Positions 7,446 through 16,100 of a DNA stretch of 16,275 bases are shown here, in pieces. Where the stretch lies: positions 1 through 16,275 of the forward strand of contig CAYSCH010000216.1 in assembly GCA_964429355.1 (NCBI GenBank). The letters run 5' to 3'. Below the pieces are notes generated by a model, which had not been told where the DNA came from, searched no databases, and was given only the letters and a program-made list of their open reading frames with translations. The translations under genes were made by a program, and so were the position numbers. Position 1 is the first letter of the stretch. Every line of letters begins with the position of its first letter. This DNA is from JAAYAY01 sp964429355 (GTDB lineage: Bacteria > Planctomycetota > Planctomycetia > Pirellulales > Thermoguttaceae).

Positions 7446-9164
7446 ATGACGATTCGCCGAACGCTGATTCTGGTTGCCGCTGGATTCGCCCTCTCTGCGT
7501 CCGGAATCTGGGCCTGTGCCGCATCCCCCCAGGATCAAATCAATATGCAGTTGAAGACAGAGGCGGTCGCCTTTCTGGCCGAATACGACGCGAAGCTCAA
7601 GGAACTGGAGATCCCGGCCGCCCTGGCAGAATGGAAGGCGGCCAATTCGGGGAGCCCCGAAGACTACGAGGCAGCGGCCGCCCGCAAACTCGCGCTCCGC
7701 CAGTACCACAGCAACCCGGAAACCTATGCCCGGCTGAAGAAGTTCATAACCATTGCCGATCAGCTCGCCCCGATCCAGTCCCGTTCGCTCGCAAGAGCCG
7801 AGCTCGAATTCCGCGGCAACCAGCTTCCTCCGGAACTGCTCAAGGAGATGGTCGACCTCTCGACGGAGATCGAGAAGCTCCAGAAAACCCACCGAGCTGA
7901 ATTGGACGGCAAGCAATACTCCAACAACGATCTGCTGGAAATGCTCGCCGACTCCAACGACTCGGCGCGCCGCGAGTCGATCTGGCGGGCGTTGCAGCAG
8001 GTAGGTGCCGTCGTGGCACCGAAGTTGATTGAGTTGGCCAAACTTCACAATCGCGCTGCCGCCACGCTCAACTTCGAAAATTACTGGCAGATGGAAATCC
8101 AGTTGCAGGAACACGATCCGCAGCACTTGCTGGCCGTCTTCGAAGAACTCGAAGTATCGACCCGCGAACCCTTCACCCGCATGAAGGCAACCATGGACGC
8201 GGAATTGGCCGTCAGGTTCGCAGTCGACCCGGGCGCCATGCGGCCCTGGCACTACGACAACCCGTTCTTCCAGGCGGCCCCCCCGTCGAAGGCGGTCGAT
8301 CTCGACGTGTTCTACGATCAGAAGAAGAAGGAAGACATCACCCAGATTGCCCGGAGGTTCTATGCCGACATCGGGTTGCCCATCGACACGGTCCTGGCCA
8401 ATAGCGATCTCTACGAGCGGCCGGGCAAGGACCAGCATGCCTTCTGCATCAACATCGACGGAGAGGGAGACGTGCGGACACTCTGCAACGTCAAACCCAC
8501 GGAAGAATGGATGGACACGATGCTGCACGAGCAGGGCCACGCGGTCTACGATCTCGGCCTCGACCGCGAGCTTCCCCGCAACCTCCGCGGACCGGCCCAC
8601 ATCTTCACCACCGAGGGCGTGGCGATGCTCTTTGGCGCCCTGGCCAAAACTCCGTCCTGGATCATTGCCTATGCCGACGGTGATCCAGCCAAGGTCAATG
8701 CACTCGCGGCCGCAATCCGAGAACAGCGGCGTCGGGAGCAGTTGATCTTCACCCGCTGGACGCTGGTCATGCTCCACATGGAAAAATCTCTCTACGAGAA
8801 CCCGGATCAGGACCTCTCGTCGCTCTGGTGGGACTACAAGGAACGCTTCCAGTTGCTCCACCGCCCCGAAGGTCCCCTGAATCCCGACTGGGCCGCCAAG
8901 CCCCACTTCACCATCGCACCGGTCTACTATCACAACTACCAACTTGGCGAACTGTTTGCGGCGCAGCTCCGCCACGTGCTGGCCGAACTGGCCGGGCACG
9001 AAGGCCCGACGAGCGAGTTGAGTTTCAATGGTCGGAAGGACTTTGGCGAGTATCTCACCCGCAAGGTCTTCCGTCCGGGCCGCACCCTCCCGTGGCCCGA
9101 GTTTGTCCAAGAGGCCACCGGCGAACCGCTCACGGCCAGGTACTTCGCTGGCGAAGTCAAGTAA
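7446..9164 (+). CDS. Secreted M2-family (ACE-like) zinc metallopeptidase
   Basis: A 572-residue protein. The N-terminus (MTIRRTLILVAAGFALSA...) is an export signal. The cut may be a lipobox-like IWAC (the W is atypical), so the protein is either lipid-anchored or released. The helical body carries HEQGH at 361-365 (zinc ligands H361 and H365, catalytic E362) and a third ligand, E390, in FTTEGVAMLFG. The spacing from H365 to E390 matches the gluzincin pattern of angiotensin-converting-enzyme relatives (family M2), in which these residues bind zinc and hydrolyse peptide bonds, often releasing dipeptides. Length is near that of one ACE domain. The ATG at 7446 is chosen because the signal peptide starts there; upstream in-frame GTG 7407 would prepend unlikely sequence. 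The natural substrate is unknown. The next gene begins directly after the stop, so the two are probably cotranscribed. Confidence 0.82.
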   Translation: MTIRRTLILVAAGFALSASGIWACAASPQDQINMQLKTEAVAFLAEYDAKLKELEIPAALAEWKAANSGSPEDYEAAAARKLALRQYHSNPETYARLKKFITIADQLAPIQSRSLARAELEFRGNQLPPELLKEMVDLSTEIEKLQKTHRAELDGKQYSNNDLLEMLADSNDSARRESIWRALQQVGAVVAPKLIELAKLHNRAAATLNFENYWQMEIQLQEHDPQHLLAVFEELEVSTREPFTRMKATMDAELAVRFAVDPGAMRPWHYDNPFFQAAPPSKAVDLDVFYDQKKKEDITQIARRFYADIGLPIDTVLANSDLYERPGKDQHAFCINIDGEGDVRTLCNVKPTEEWMDTMLHEQGHAVYDLGLDRELPRNLRGPAHIFTTEGVAMLFGALAKTPSWIIAYADGDPAKVNALAAAIREQRRREQLIFTRWTLVMLHMEKSLYENPDQDLSSLWWDYKERFQLLHRPEGPLNPDWAAKPHFTIAPVYYHNYQLGELFAAQLRHVLAELAGHEGPTSELSFNGRKDFGEYLTRKVFRPGRTLPWPEFVQEATGEPLTARYFAGEVK

Positions 9165-9902
9165 ATGCCCGACCAAACACGGATCGTTGCTCCCCGCTCG
9201 GAGGATCGCTGCGTTCAACTGCCCGGCGGCCGCATTCTCCGGGTCCCTCTAGGGTGGCAATTGCTCCCGCCAGGCGATGCCGCGCTGACTCGCCGTGTGA
9301 AGGCGGCTGGACCATCCTGGACGGTCCAGGAAAAGAGAGGACGCAAGACCTTCTCCCTCGGCGTCTGGGCCCCGGCCGACCGGATCGCGGCGATTCGGTT
9401 GGCCCTGGAGAAGGAACGAGGAACCGCGACCTATGCCAGGCGTCGCACGGCCGATGTCGCCAGAAGAGATCGCAAGCAACAGGAGTATGTGGAAGATTTC
9501 CGCGGCGCCGTTCTGGCATTCCTCCGTTTTGCACCTCGCTATGCCGACTTGGCCGAACGACTTGCGGACGCGGTCACCCACCATGCAACCCCCGTCGGAA
9601 GCGGCACGGTCGCTCGCACCCAGCGGATCCCGATCGAGCGGCGGGCTGAGTCGGCGGTCATCGCCTGGTTGCGGCATGCGACCACCGCATACGACAATAT
9701 GAAGATCCCCCGCGTGAAAGGCAAACGCCGCGAGGTCCGGCGAATGCTGGCGGAAGAGTCGCGACAGCTGCTGGAACGATATCGGGCCGGGCAGGAGGTC
9801 GATGCGGAGACATGCCCATTGCAGCGGACGATGGGCAGGCAACTGACGGACGGTGGCAAAGCGACAGAGTTCGCCGCAGGCATTGATGTGCCCGATCAGT
9901 GA
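9165..9902 (+). CDS. DUF2293-containing protein
   Basis: A 245-residue, strongly basic and probably cytoplasmic protein with no signal or membrane segment. The C-terminal block at ~165-206 (AVIAWLRHATTAYDNM, followed by IPRVKGKRREVRRML) matches my memory of the DUF2293 signature, in which an RH..T.YD core is followed by an Arg-rich helix. Its function is not known; the charge would fit nucleic-acid binding, but that is only inference. Residues ~15-75 may form a small beta domain that includes VQEKRGRKTFSLGVWAP. The start codon follows the peptidase stop without any gap (TAAATG) and has only a weak GAAG ribosome-binding site, suggesting coupled translation. The stop is 43 nt before the damaged oxidoreductase gene. 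Confidence 0.6.
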   Translation: MPDQTRIVAPRSEDRCVQLPGGRILRVPLGWQLLPPGDAALTRRVKAAGPSWTVQEKRGRKTFSLGVWAPADRIAAIRLALEKERGTATYARRRTADVARRDRKQQEYVEDFRGAVLAFLRFAPRYADLAERLADAVTHHATPVGSGTVARTQRIPIERRAESAVIAWLRHATTAYDNMKIPRVKGKRREVRRMLAEESRQLLERYRAGQEVDAETCPLQRTMGRQLTDGGKATEFAAGIDVPDQ

Positions 9903-9945
9903 TTCTATCAAGAGTTCGAAGTGGAGAACGCTGAGGAAGCATGAG

Positions 9946-10430
9946 ATGCCGCAACTGAATCGACGAAATACGATCAAGCACCTGGCCCTAGGTACGATCA
10001 CAGGCCTGGCCGGTCGTTCGTGTCTTGCAGCCGAACCGGTTCTTGGCACGACGAAGAAGGCCGAAGTCTGGCCGGCCGTCGATGTGCTCGTCTGTGGCGG
10101 TGGCCCGGCCGGAATTGCCGCCGCCATGATGGCCGGGCGGCAGGGTGCCCGGGTATTGCTCGCCGAACGCTACGGCCGCCTCGGCGGTATGGCCGTTCAG
10201 GCGCTGGTCGGCCCGCTGATGGGCGACGTCGAAAGCACGTGGGTCGACCAGATCGTCGAAGGCCTCGGTGGACGCAAGGTCGACTACGAACTGGCCGATC
10301 ACGTGAGGTGATCGCGATGGCCACCGGCGTGGGCGCAGGAGTCGCGGCAGCCCTGGCCGCCGGGCAAGGCATCGAGCCTCGCGCCGTGGATGTGTCGCAG
10401 ATACAGAAGGTCGCGTTTGCCTCTGCATGA
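9946..10430 (+). pseudogene. FAD-dependent oxidoreductase remnant with large internal deletion
   Basis: The start at 9946 has a good GAGGA ribosome-binding site. The N-terminus has a twin-arginine-like export signal (NRRNTIKHLALG, residues 5-16), then a Rossmann FAD-binding motif, VLVCGGGPAGIAAA (47-60), and AERYGRLGGMA (73-83). The frame then stops at 10311, after only 121 residues. Just past that stop, in another frame, lies the typical C-terminus of the same family, VIAMATGVGAGVAAALAAGQ, continuing through DVSQIQK to a TGA at 10430. Complete members of this flavoprotein group (PF12831-like) run to roughly 450 residues, so nearly 300 residues of the middle are missing and the frame is shifted. 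A functional enzyme is unlikely, although a short exported FAD-fold fragment could still be made. No insertion sequence is visible at the junction. Confidence 0.75.
10296..10314. repeat. Inverted repeat at the oxidoreductase deletion junction
   Basis: CGATCAC and GTGATCG form a perfect 7-bp inverted repeat with a 5-nt loop (GTGAG). It spans the point where the N-terminal coding sequence of the FAD oxidoreductase stops and its C-terminal tail resumes. A hairpin here could have promoted the deletion, or the repeat may be accidental. Confidence 0.55.
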
Positions 10431-10628
10431 GTCGGCGCCAGATCACTCGCATCCCATACGTTCCTTGCAGTCCGACGGACAAGGGATTCAAATGCTTGTT
10501 CCATGATTTGACATCCGCCCAACACCTCATGATTCCCTCGTTCCATGGATAACACGTTCCGACGCATGGCGGGGTATGCCCGAGAAGAGAATCGCGTTTT
10601 TTGACCGCCCCCCCTGCAGTCTGCCATT

Positions 10629-10634
10629 GAGGAG
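10629..10634 (+). promoter_or_regulatory. Strong Shine-Dalgarno (GAGGAG) deciding a TTG start
   Basis: GAGGAG ends 7 nt before TTG 10642, the first possible start codon of the CNNM-type gene, and no ATG or GTG in that frame fits the conserved N-terminal helix better. About 120 nt further upstream a perfect TTGACA (10508-10513) could be a -35 element, but the -10 position after it is poor. Confidence 0.6.
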
Positions 10635-10641
10635 AACTTGA

Positions 10642-11979
10642 TTGAATATCGCCGTACTGATTGCCCTGATCTTGCTCAACGGCGTTTTCGCCATGGCGGA
10701 GATCGCCCTGGTGACCGCACGCAAGAGTCGTCTCCAGCGCCTGGCCGACGATGGCGACCGGTCCGCCGCCATCGCCATCCGCCTTGGAGAGGAACCCACG
10801 CGATTCCTCTCCACGGTTCAGATCGGCATCACGGCCATCGGCATCCTCAATGGGATCGTTGGCCAGGCGGCGCTGGCCGATCCTCTGGCCGGCATGATTC
10901 GCATCCTTGGCCTCAATGAAAAGTCGAGTGCCGTGGCCGCAACCGCCATTGTGGTGGCAGGTATCACCTACTTCTCCATCGTTGTAGGTGAATTGGTGCC
11001 CAAACGGCTCGCCCAGGTCAATGCCGAGGGAATCGCCCGACTCATGGCCCGCCCTGTGGCGACTCTGGCCACCCTGTCTCGCCCATTTGTCTTTCTGCTT
11101 TCAGTGTCCACCGACGGCCTCCTGCGACTGATCGGCAAGAAGGAACTCAGCAGCGCCAATCTCACCGAAGAAGACATCCATGCCATGCTCGTCGAGGGTT
11201 CCGAGGCCGGTCTGATCGAAAAACAGGAACACGAGATGGTCCGTAATGTGTTTCGCCTCGACGATCGGCAGATCGCTTCCCTCATGACGCCTCGCAGCGA
11301 GATCGTCTATCTCGACATTGAACAGCCTCTGGAAAGCGGTTTGCAGCATCTGATCGGTTCCGACCACTCACGTTTCCCCGTCTGCCGGGGCGGGATGGAT
11401 GATGTATTGGGGGTTATCACCGCCAAGCGGTTGCTCAAACAACATCTGCAAGCCGAACCCACCAATATTACCGACTATCTCTTCCCCGCCGTCTATGTAC
11501 CCGAATCGCTCACCGGCATGAAACTGCTGGAACAATTCCGGGAATCCGGCGTGCAGATGGTCTTCATCGTCGATGAATACGGCGAGGTGCTGGGGCTGGT
11601 CACCTTGCAGGACGTCTTGGAGGCCCTGGCCGGAGAGTTCAAGCCTCGCGACCCGGAAGATCTGTGGGCCGTCAGACGCGATGATGGTTCCTGGCTGCTC
11701 GACGGCCTGATTCCCATCCCAGAACTCAAGGACCGGCTCGGTCTGAAGAGTGTGCCCGAGGAAGACAAGGGCAGATACCACACTCTTGGCGGAATGATGA
11801 TGTGGCTGGTCGGCAGCCTTCCCCGCACCGGCAATGTCGCCCAGTGGCAGGGCTGGCGGCTTGAGGTGGTCGATCTGGACGGCAACCGCATCGACAAAGT
11901 CCTGGCCAGCCGCTTGCCCGATGAGCCAATGGATGCGTATCATTCGCAGTCATCCCCCACTCCGGAAGACAGGAACTGA
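10642..11979 (+). CDS. CNNM/CorC-type transporter protein (DUF21, CBS pair, CorC_HlyC)
   Basis: A 445-residue inner-membrane protein with the full family architecture. The DUF21/CNNM transmembrane domain covers ~1-185, with helices near 2-24, 57-90, 97-120 and 140-163, and contains ITYFSIVVGELVPKR (108-122). Two CBS domains follow at ~205-270 and ~275-335 (LMTPRSEI at 214-221, VFIVDEYGEVLGLVTLQDVL at 307-326), and the CorC_HlyC domain lies at ~345-425. Family members were long called hemolysins but are linked to Mg2+ (or Co2+) export, with CBS domains binding nucleotide. Translation starts at TTG after a strong ribosome-binding site. The next gene, a Ca2+/Na+ antiporter, starts 2 nt after the stop, implying an operon for divalent-cation handling. 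The transported ion is inferred from the family. Confidence 0.88.
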   Translation: MNIAVLIALILLNGVFAMAEIALVTARKSRLQRLADDGDRSAAIAIRLGEEPTRFLSTVQIGITAIGILNGIVGQAALADPLAGMIRILGLNEKSSAVAATAIVVAGITYFSIVVGELVPKRLAQVNAEGIARLMARPVATLATLSRPFVFLLSVSTDGLLRLIGKKELSSANLTEEDIHAMLVEGSEAGLIEKQEHEMVRNVFRLDDRQIASLMTPRSEIVYLDIEQPLESGLQHLIGSDHSRFPVCRGGMDDVLGVITAKRLLKQHLQAEPTNITDYLFPAVYVPESLTGMKLLEQFRESGVQMVFIVDEYGEVLGLVTLQDVLEALAGEFKPRDPEDLWAVRRDDGSWLLDGLIPIPELKDRLGLKSVPEEDKGRYHTLGGMMMWLVGSLPRTGNVAQWQGWRLEVVDLDGNRIDKVLASRLPDEPMDAYHSQSSPTPEDRN

Positions 11980-11981
11980 AT

Positions 11982-12953
11982 ATGGTCTGGTCCCTGGCTG
12001 CTATCGTGCTTGGCATAGCGCTCCTGGTGTGGAGTGCCGACCGGTTTGTGGACGGGTCCGCCTCCGCCGCACGGCAACTTGGCATGCCGCCTCTCTTGAT
12101 CGGCATGGTCATCGTCGGCTTCGGAACTTCTGCGCCGGAAATGGCGGTGTCGGCGCTGGCGGCTTCGCAGGGAAGTTCCGGCATTGCCCTTGGGAACGCC
12201 TATGGCTCCAACATCACCAACATCGCCCTGATCCTCGGCCTGACGGCCCTGATCAGCCCGATCGTCGTCCATTCGCAGGTCTTGCGCAAGGAGCTGCCGA
12301 TCCTCGCGGCCGTCACGGCCTTGGCCGCCTGGCAGCTCTGGGATGGAGAGATATCTCGCATGGATGCCGTCGTACTGCTAGGTGTCTTTGGCGTACTCAT
12401 GACCTGGGCAATCTGGCAAGGCATGCGGCAGAAGGTCGATGCACTCGCCAGTCAGACAGAGCACAAACTGGATTCCCAACCGATGCCGCTCCGACGGGCC
12501 GTTTTTTGGCTGGTCGTGGGCCTGATCCTGCTGGTTATCAGCTCCCGCATCCTGGTCTGGGGAGCCGTGCGACTCGCCCATGGTTTCGGTGTCAGCGACC
12601 TTATCATCGGCCTGACCATCGTCGCAGTAGGCACGTCCTTGCCGGAACTGGCCTCGTCGGTCATCGCCGCCCGCAAGGGTGAACACGACATCGCCCTGGG
12701 CAATATTCTCGGCTCCAACCTGTTCAACACGCTTGCCGTGGTGGGGATCGCAGGAGCGATCTGTCCCATGACCGTGGGACCAGAGGTCTTTTCCCGCGAC
12801 ATACTGGTTATGGCTGTGCTCACCGTATCTCTGTTTGTTTTCGGGTACGGGTTTCGCGGCACCGGTCGCATCAACCGTCTTGAGGGCGGAATGCTCCTGG
12901 CAAGTTACATCGCCTACACCGCGTACCTGGTCACTACGACCTTTCGGCCTTGA
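11982..12953 (+). CDS. CaCA-family calcium/sodium antiporter (YrbG-like)
   Basis: A 323-residue polytopic inner-membrane protein of the cation/Ca2+ exchanger family. It shows the diagnostic inverted alpha repeats: GFGTSAPEM (46-54) with GNAYGSNITN (71-80) in the first half, and AVGTSLPEL (215-223) with GNILGSNLFN (240-249) in the second. Each contributes the acidic residue (E53, E222) that coordinates the cation. About ten helices are split by a polar cytoplasmic loop at ~150-170. The length is normal for bacterial members such as E. coli YrbG. They exchange Ca2+ for Na+ or H+ across the inner membrane. The start ATG follows the upstream stop by 2 nt, with AGGA 7 nt before it, so it is cotranslated with the CNNM-type protein. 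About 195 bp without a gene follow, containing a TATACT hexamer (13004-13009) but no clear -35. Confidence 0.88.
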   Translation: MVWSLAAIVLGIALLVWSADRFVDGSASAARQLGMPPLLIGMVIVGFGTSAPEMAVSALAASQGSSGIALGNAYGSNITNIALILGLTALISPIVVHSQVLRKELPILAAVTALAAWQLWDGEISRMDAVVLLGVFGVLMTWAIWQGMRQKVDALASQTEHKLDSQPMPLRRAVFWLVVGLILLVISSRILVWGAVRLAHGFGVSDLIIGLTIVAVGTSLPELASSVIAARKGEHDIALGNILGSNLFNTLAVVGIAGAICPMTVGPEVFSRDILVMAVLTVSLFVFGYGFRGTGRINRLEGGMLLASYIAYTAYLVTTTFRP

Positions 12954-13148
12954 AGGCGCGAATTTCTGCGTTTTGGGTGAAACATCCCGGCGGGCAGACG
13001 CGTTATACTGCCTGAAGACCCTTTGCGCGCCCTGCGAGGGTGGCCTCTGAGGGTTCTTGCCCACGTCTGCGCGTGCCCCTCTACGTGACGGGCACCCTTG
13101 CGGTTGGGACCTGTGCGTCGATCTTCCCCCGAAAAGTGGAGTTCTCCC

Positions 13149-16100
13149 ATGTTCGTGGCACGAATTCTGGTGTTTCTGGTGGCGTATTGTCTGGTCTGTC
13201 CCGCCCTGGGGGCAGAGGCTGACGCGGCCAAGTCGGAACCGGCCCAAGCGGCGGCGCACGTGGTTAGTACGGCCGACACCCCGCTCGTAAGCAGCCAAAT
13301 CCGCCAGTTGATGCAGGACCGGAAGTATGCCGAAGCGGTTGTGGCAATCGACGCTGCCGCCAAGGAAAAAGACGTCCCCCACGACTACCTGGTCTACCTC
13401 AAGGGCCGGGCATTGTACCTGGACAAGAAGTACGACGAGGCGGTAGCCGTTTTTCAGGAGTTCCAGAAGCAGTTCCCTGAGAGTGCCTGGCTCCATCGGG
13501 CACAGTTTGGCGAGGCACTTGCCTACGCTCGCAAAGGCGACTTCCAAAAGGCCGAGACGATCTATCGCCAGCAAGCGGAGAGCCTTCTCTCGGAGGATCG
13601 CAAACAGGAGATCGCCGGGATCTACCTGGAGTTTGCCGACCGTTACTTCGAACCGCCCAAGAAACCCGATGCCAGGCCCGACTTCGAGAAAGCCCTGCTC
13701 TTCTATCAGAAGTCCCTGGAAGTCGGCCCCAAGCCGGACGAGCAGATGCGGGTCGAACTGCAGTCGGCCCGTTGCCACCAGGAACTCGGACGCCACGACG
13801 AAGCGGCCAAACTCTACCGGAAGTTCCTCGAAGATCACCAGAAGAGCCCCCTCGATGTGGAAGTGAGGTTCCGGCTCGGTGAGGTTGAATTGGCCATGGG
13901 CCAGCACAACGAGGCCCGTCGTACGTGGCAGGATCTGCTGGCGGAGCATGTCGATTCCACCTCGCCACGCGTGGCCGAGGTCATGTTCCTCCTCTCACGC
14001 ACCTGGTTGATCCCTCAGCCTCAGGATGAGAAACAACTGAGCCTGGGCGTGGGAGCCCTGGAGGCATTTCTGCAGCGGTTCCCGGAGCATGAGAAATCGC
14101 CCGAGGCGCACCTCGATATCGCCCGCAGCTATGTCCACCGCGGCCGGTTCGAAGAGACGGTCGCGTGTCTGAAGGCCTTCCTCGGCGACGATCGCTACCA
14201 GAAGGCCAAGGAGTTGGCCGATGCCCGCAATCTTCTGGGACGCTGCTACCAGCTCCAGAAGAAGTTCACCGACGCCCTGGCGACCTGGCAGGAGTACTTG
14301 ACAAAACACCCGGCCCATGAGGCCTGGAGCGAGGTCCAGCGCGAGATCGTCAACACCGAGTACCTGATGGCTGAAGAGGCCCGGCAGGCTAAGAAATATG
14401 ACGAGGCGCGAGGACTGTTCAACGCTTTCGCCGCCAGGTATCCGCTCGATCCCCGCAATCCGCAAATACTCTATTGGTACGGAGAGATGCTCTACCAGGA
14501 GGAGAAGTGGCAGGCGGCCATCGACCAGTGGCGCGGGCTCGTGTCCAAGTACCCCGGATCCGAGGAAGCGTCCCGCGGGCAGCTCATGATCGCGGCCACC
14601 CTCGAAGACAAGCTGGGCAAGTTGGCTGAGGCCCTTGAAGAGTACAAGAAGCTCAACTGGGGCGAAATGCAGCCATCGGCCCAGCAGGCGATCGCCCGTC
14701 TGACCAGCAAGAGCCTCACCGTAGTCACCGAGCGGATCTTCCGCAGCGACGAGACCCCGCGGATCAAGCTCACCTCGCGAAATCTCGATACGGTCACCGT
14801 GCGGGCCTACAAGGTCGACATGGAAACCTATTTTCGCAAGATGCACCTGGCCCGCGGCGTGGAGAAGCTCGATATTGCGCTGATCGATCCCGACACGACC
14901 TTCGAGTTCAAGATCCCCGGCTATGCCGAGTATCAGCAGCTCGAGTCCAGCGCTGAGGTACCCCTGCCCAAGGAGGCCAAAACGGGCGTGATGGCCGTCA
15001 CCGTGAGCAGCAAGACGCTCGAAGCGACGACCCTGATCGTCCAGAGCGATCTGGACATCATCGCCAAGAGTTCCCGTGACGAAGTGTTCGTCTTTGCCGA
15101 AAACATGCTCACCGGCAAGCCGTGGCCGGGAGTGCGGCTCCTGGTCTCCAACGGCCAGGAGGTCTTCGCCGAGGAAACAACGGCGGAAGATGGCGTTTTC
15201 CGCAAGAGCTACAAGCAGTTGGCCGGTACGGCCGATGTGCGGGTATTCGCCGTCATCGAAGGCAACGTGGCCTCCAACGTCGTGGGGCTCGAAGGGGTTG
15301 GCGTGGCCAAGGGACTCGCCGATCGCGGATACCTCTACACGGATCGTCCCGCCTATCGAGCGGGAGACCTGGTACACGTTCGCGGTTGCGTACGCCAGGT
15401 GAGCGACGATCGCTACACGGTTCCGGCCGGCAAGAAATACAGACTTCAGGCCTTTGACCCCCGCAACCGGGTCCTTCGCGAAGAGGAGGTCACGCTGGGC
15501 CAGTTCGGCACCTTCCACGCCCACTTCCCCCTCCCGGAAACCAGCCCGCAAGGCGAGTATCGGGTGCTGATTGCCGACGAGGAAGAACACCAATATCAGG
15601 GCACGTTCCTTGTGCAGGAATATAAGCTGGAACCGGTCCACCTCGTGGTCGATACGCCGCGCCACGTCTACTACCGCGGCGAGAAGATCGAGGGAACGAT
15701 TCGGGCGGAGTTCTATCACGGGGCTCCGCTGGCCGGCCGGCAACTGGTCTACCAGCTCGCCGGTGAACCTTCGCAGACGGCCACGACCAATGAGAAGGGT
15801 GAGGTCAAGTTTGAACTTCCCACCCGCGAATTCCTCGAGAGTCAGATCCTGCCCTTCGTCGTGACACTGCCCGAGCGCAACCTGGCCCTGGCGCTGAATT
15901 TCTTCCTCGCCACCCAGGGTTTCGGGATCAGCCTCGAAACGGTCCGCCCCGTCTACGTGGCCGGCGAATCGTTCGAGGTCTCGCTCGCCACCAACGACGC
16001 CGAAGGCAAGCCGACCGCCGAGAAACTCACGTTGCGAGTCCTCCAGCGGACCAGCGTCGACGGCAAGGTCGGCGAACGGCTCGTCGAGGAGCACCCGCTC

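Noticed and set aside
7335..9218. A 627-codon open frame on the minus strand opposite the M2 peptidase gene
   Set aside because: The plus-strand frame has a signal peptide and the HEQGH plus Glu zinc site. The antisense product shows no domain or plausible start context.
10315..10430. The C-terminal MATGVGAGV segment as an independent small gene starting at ATG 10316
   Set aside because: It has no ribosome-binding site, and its sequence is the standard C-terminal tail of the FAD oxidoreductase whose N-terminus lies just upstream, so it is a remnant.
12378..13949. A 523-codon minus-strand open frame spanning the antiporter end and the TPR region
   Set aside because: It is antisense to two supported genes and crosses their intergenic region, with low-complexity translation and no domain.
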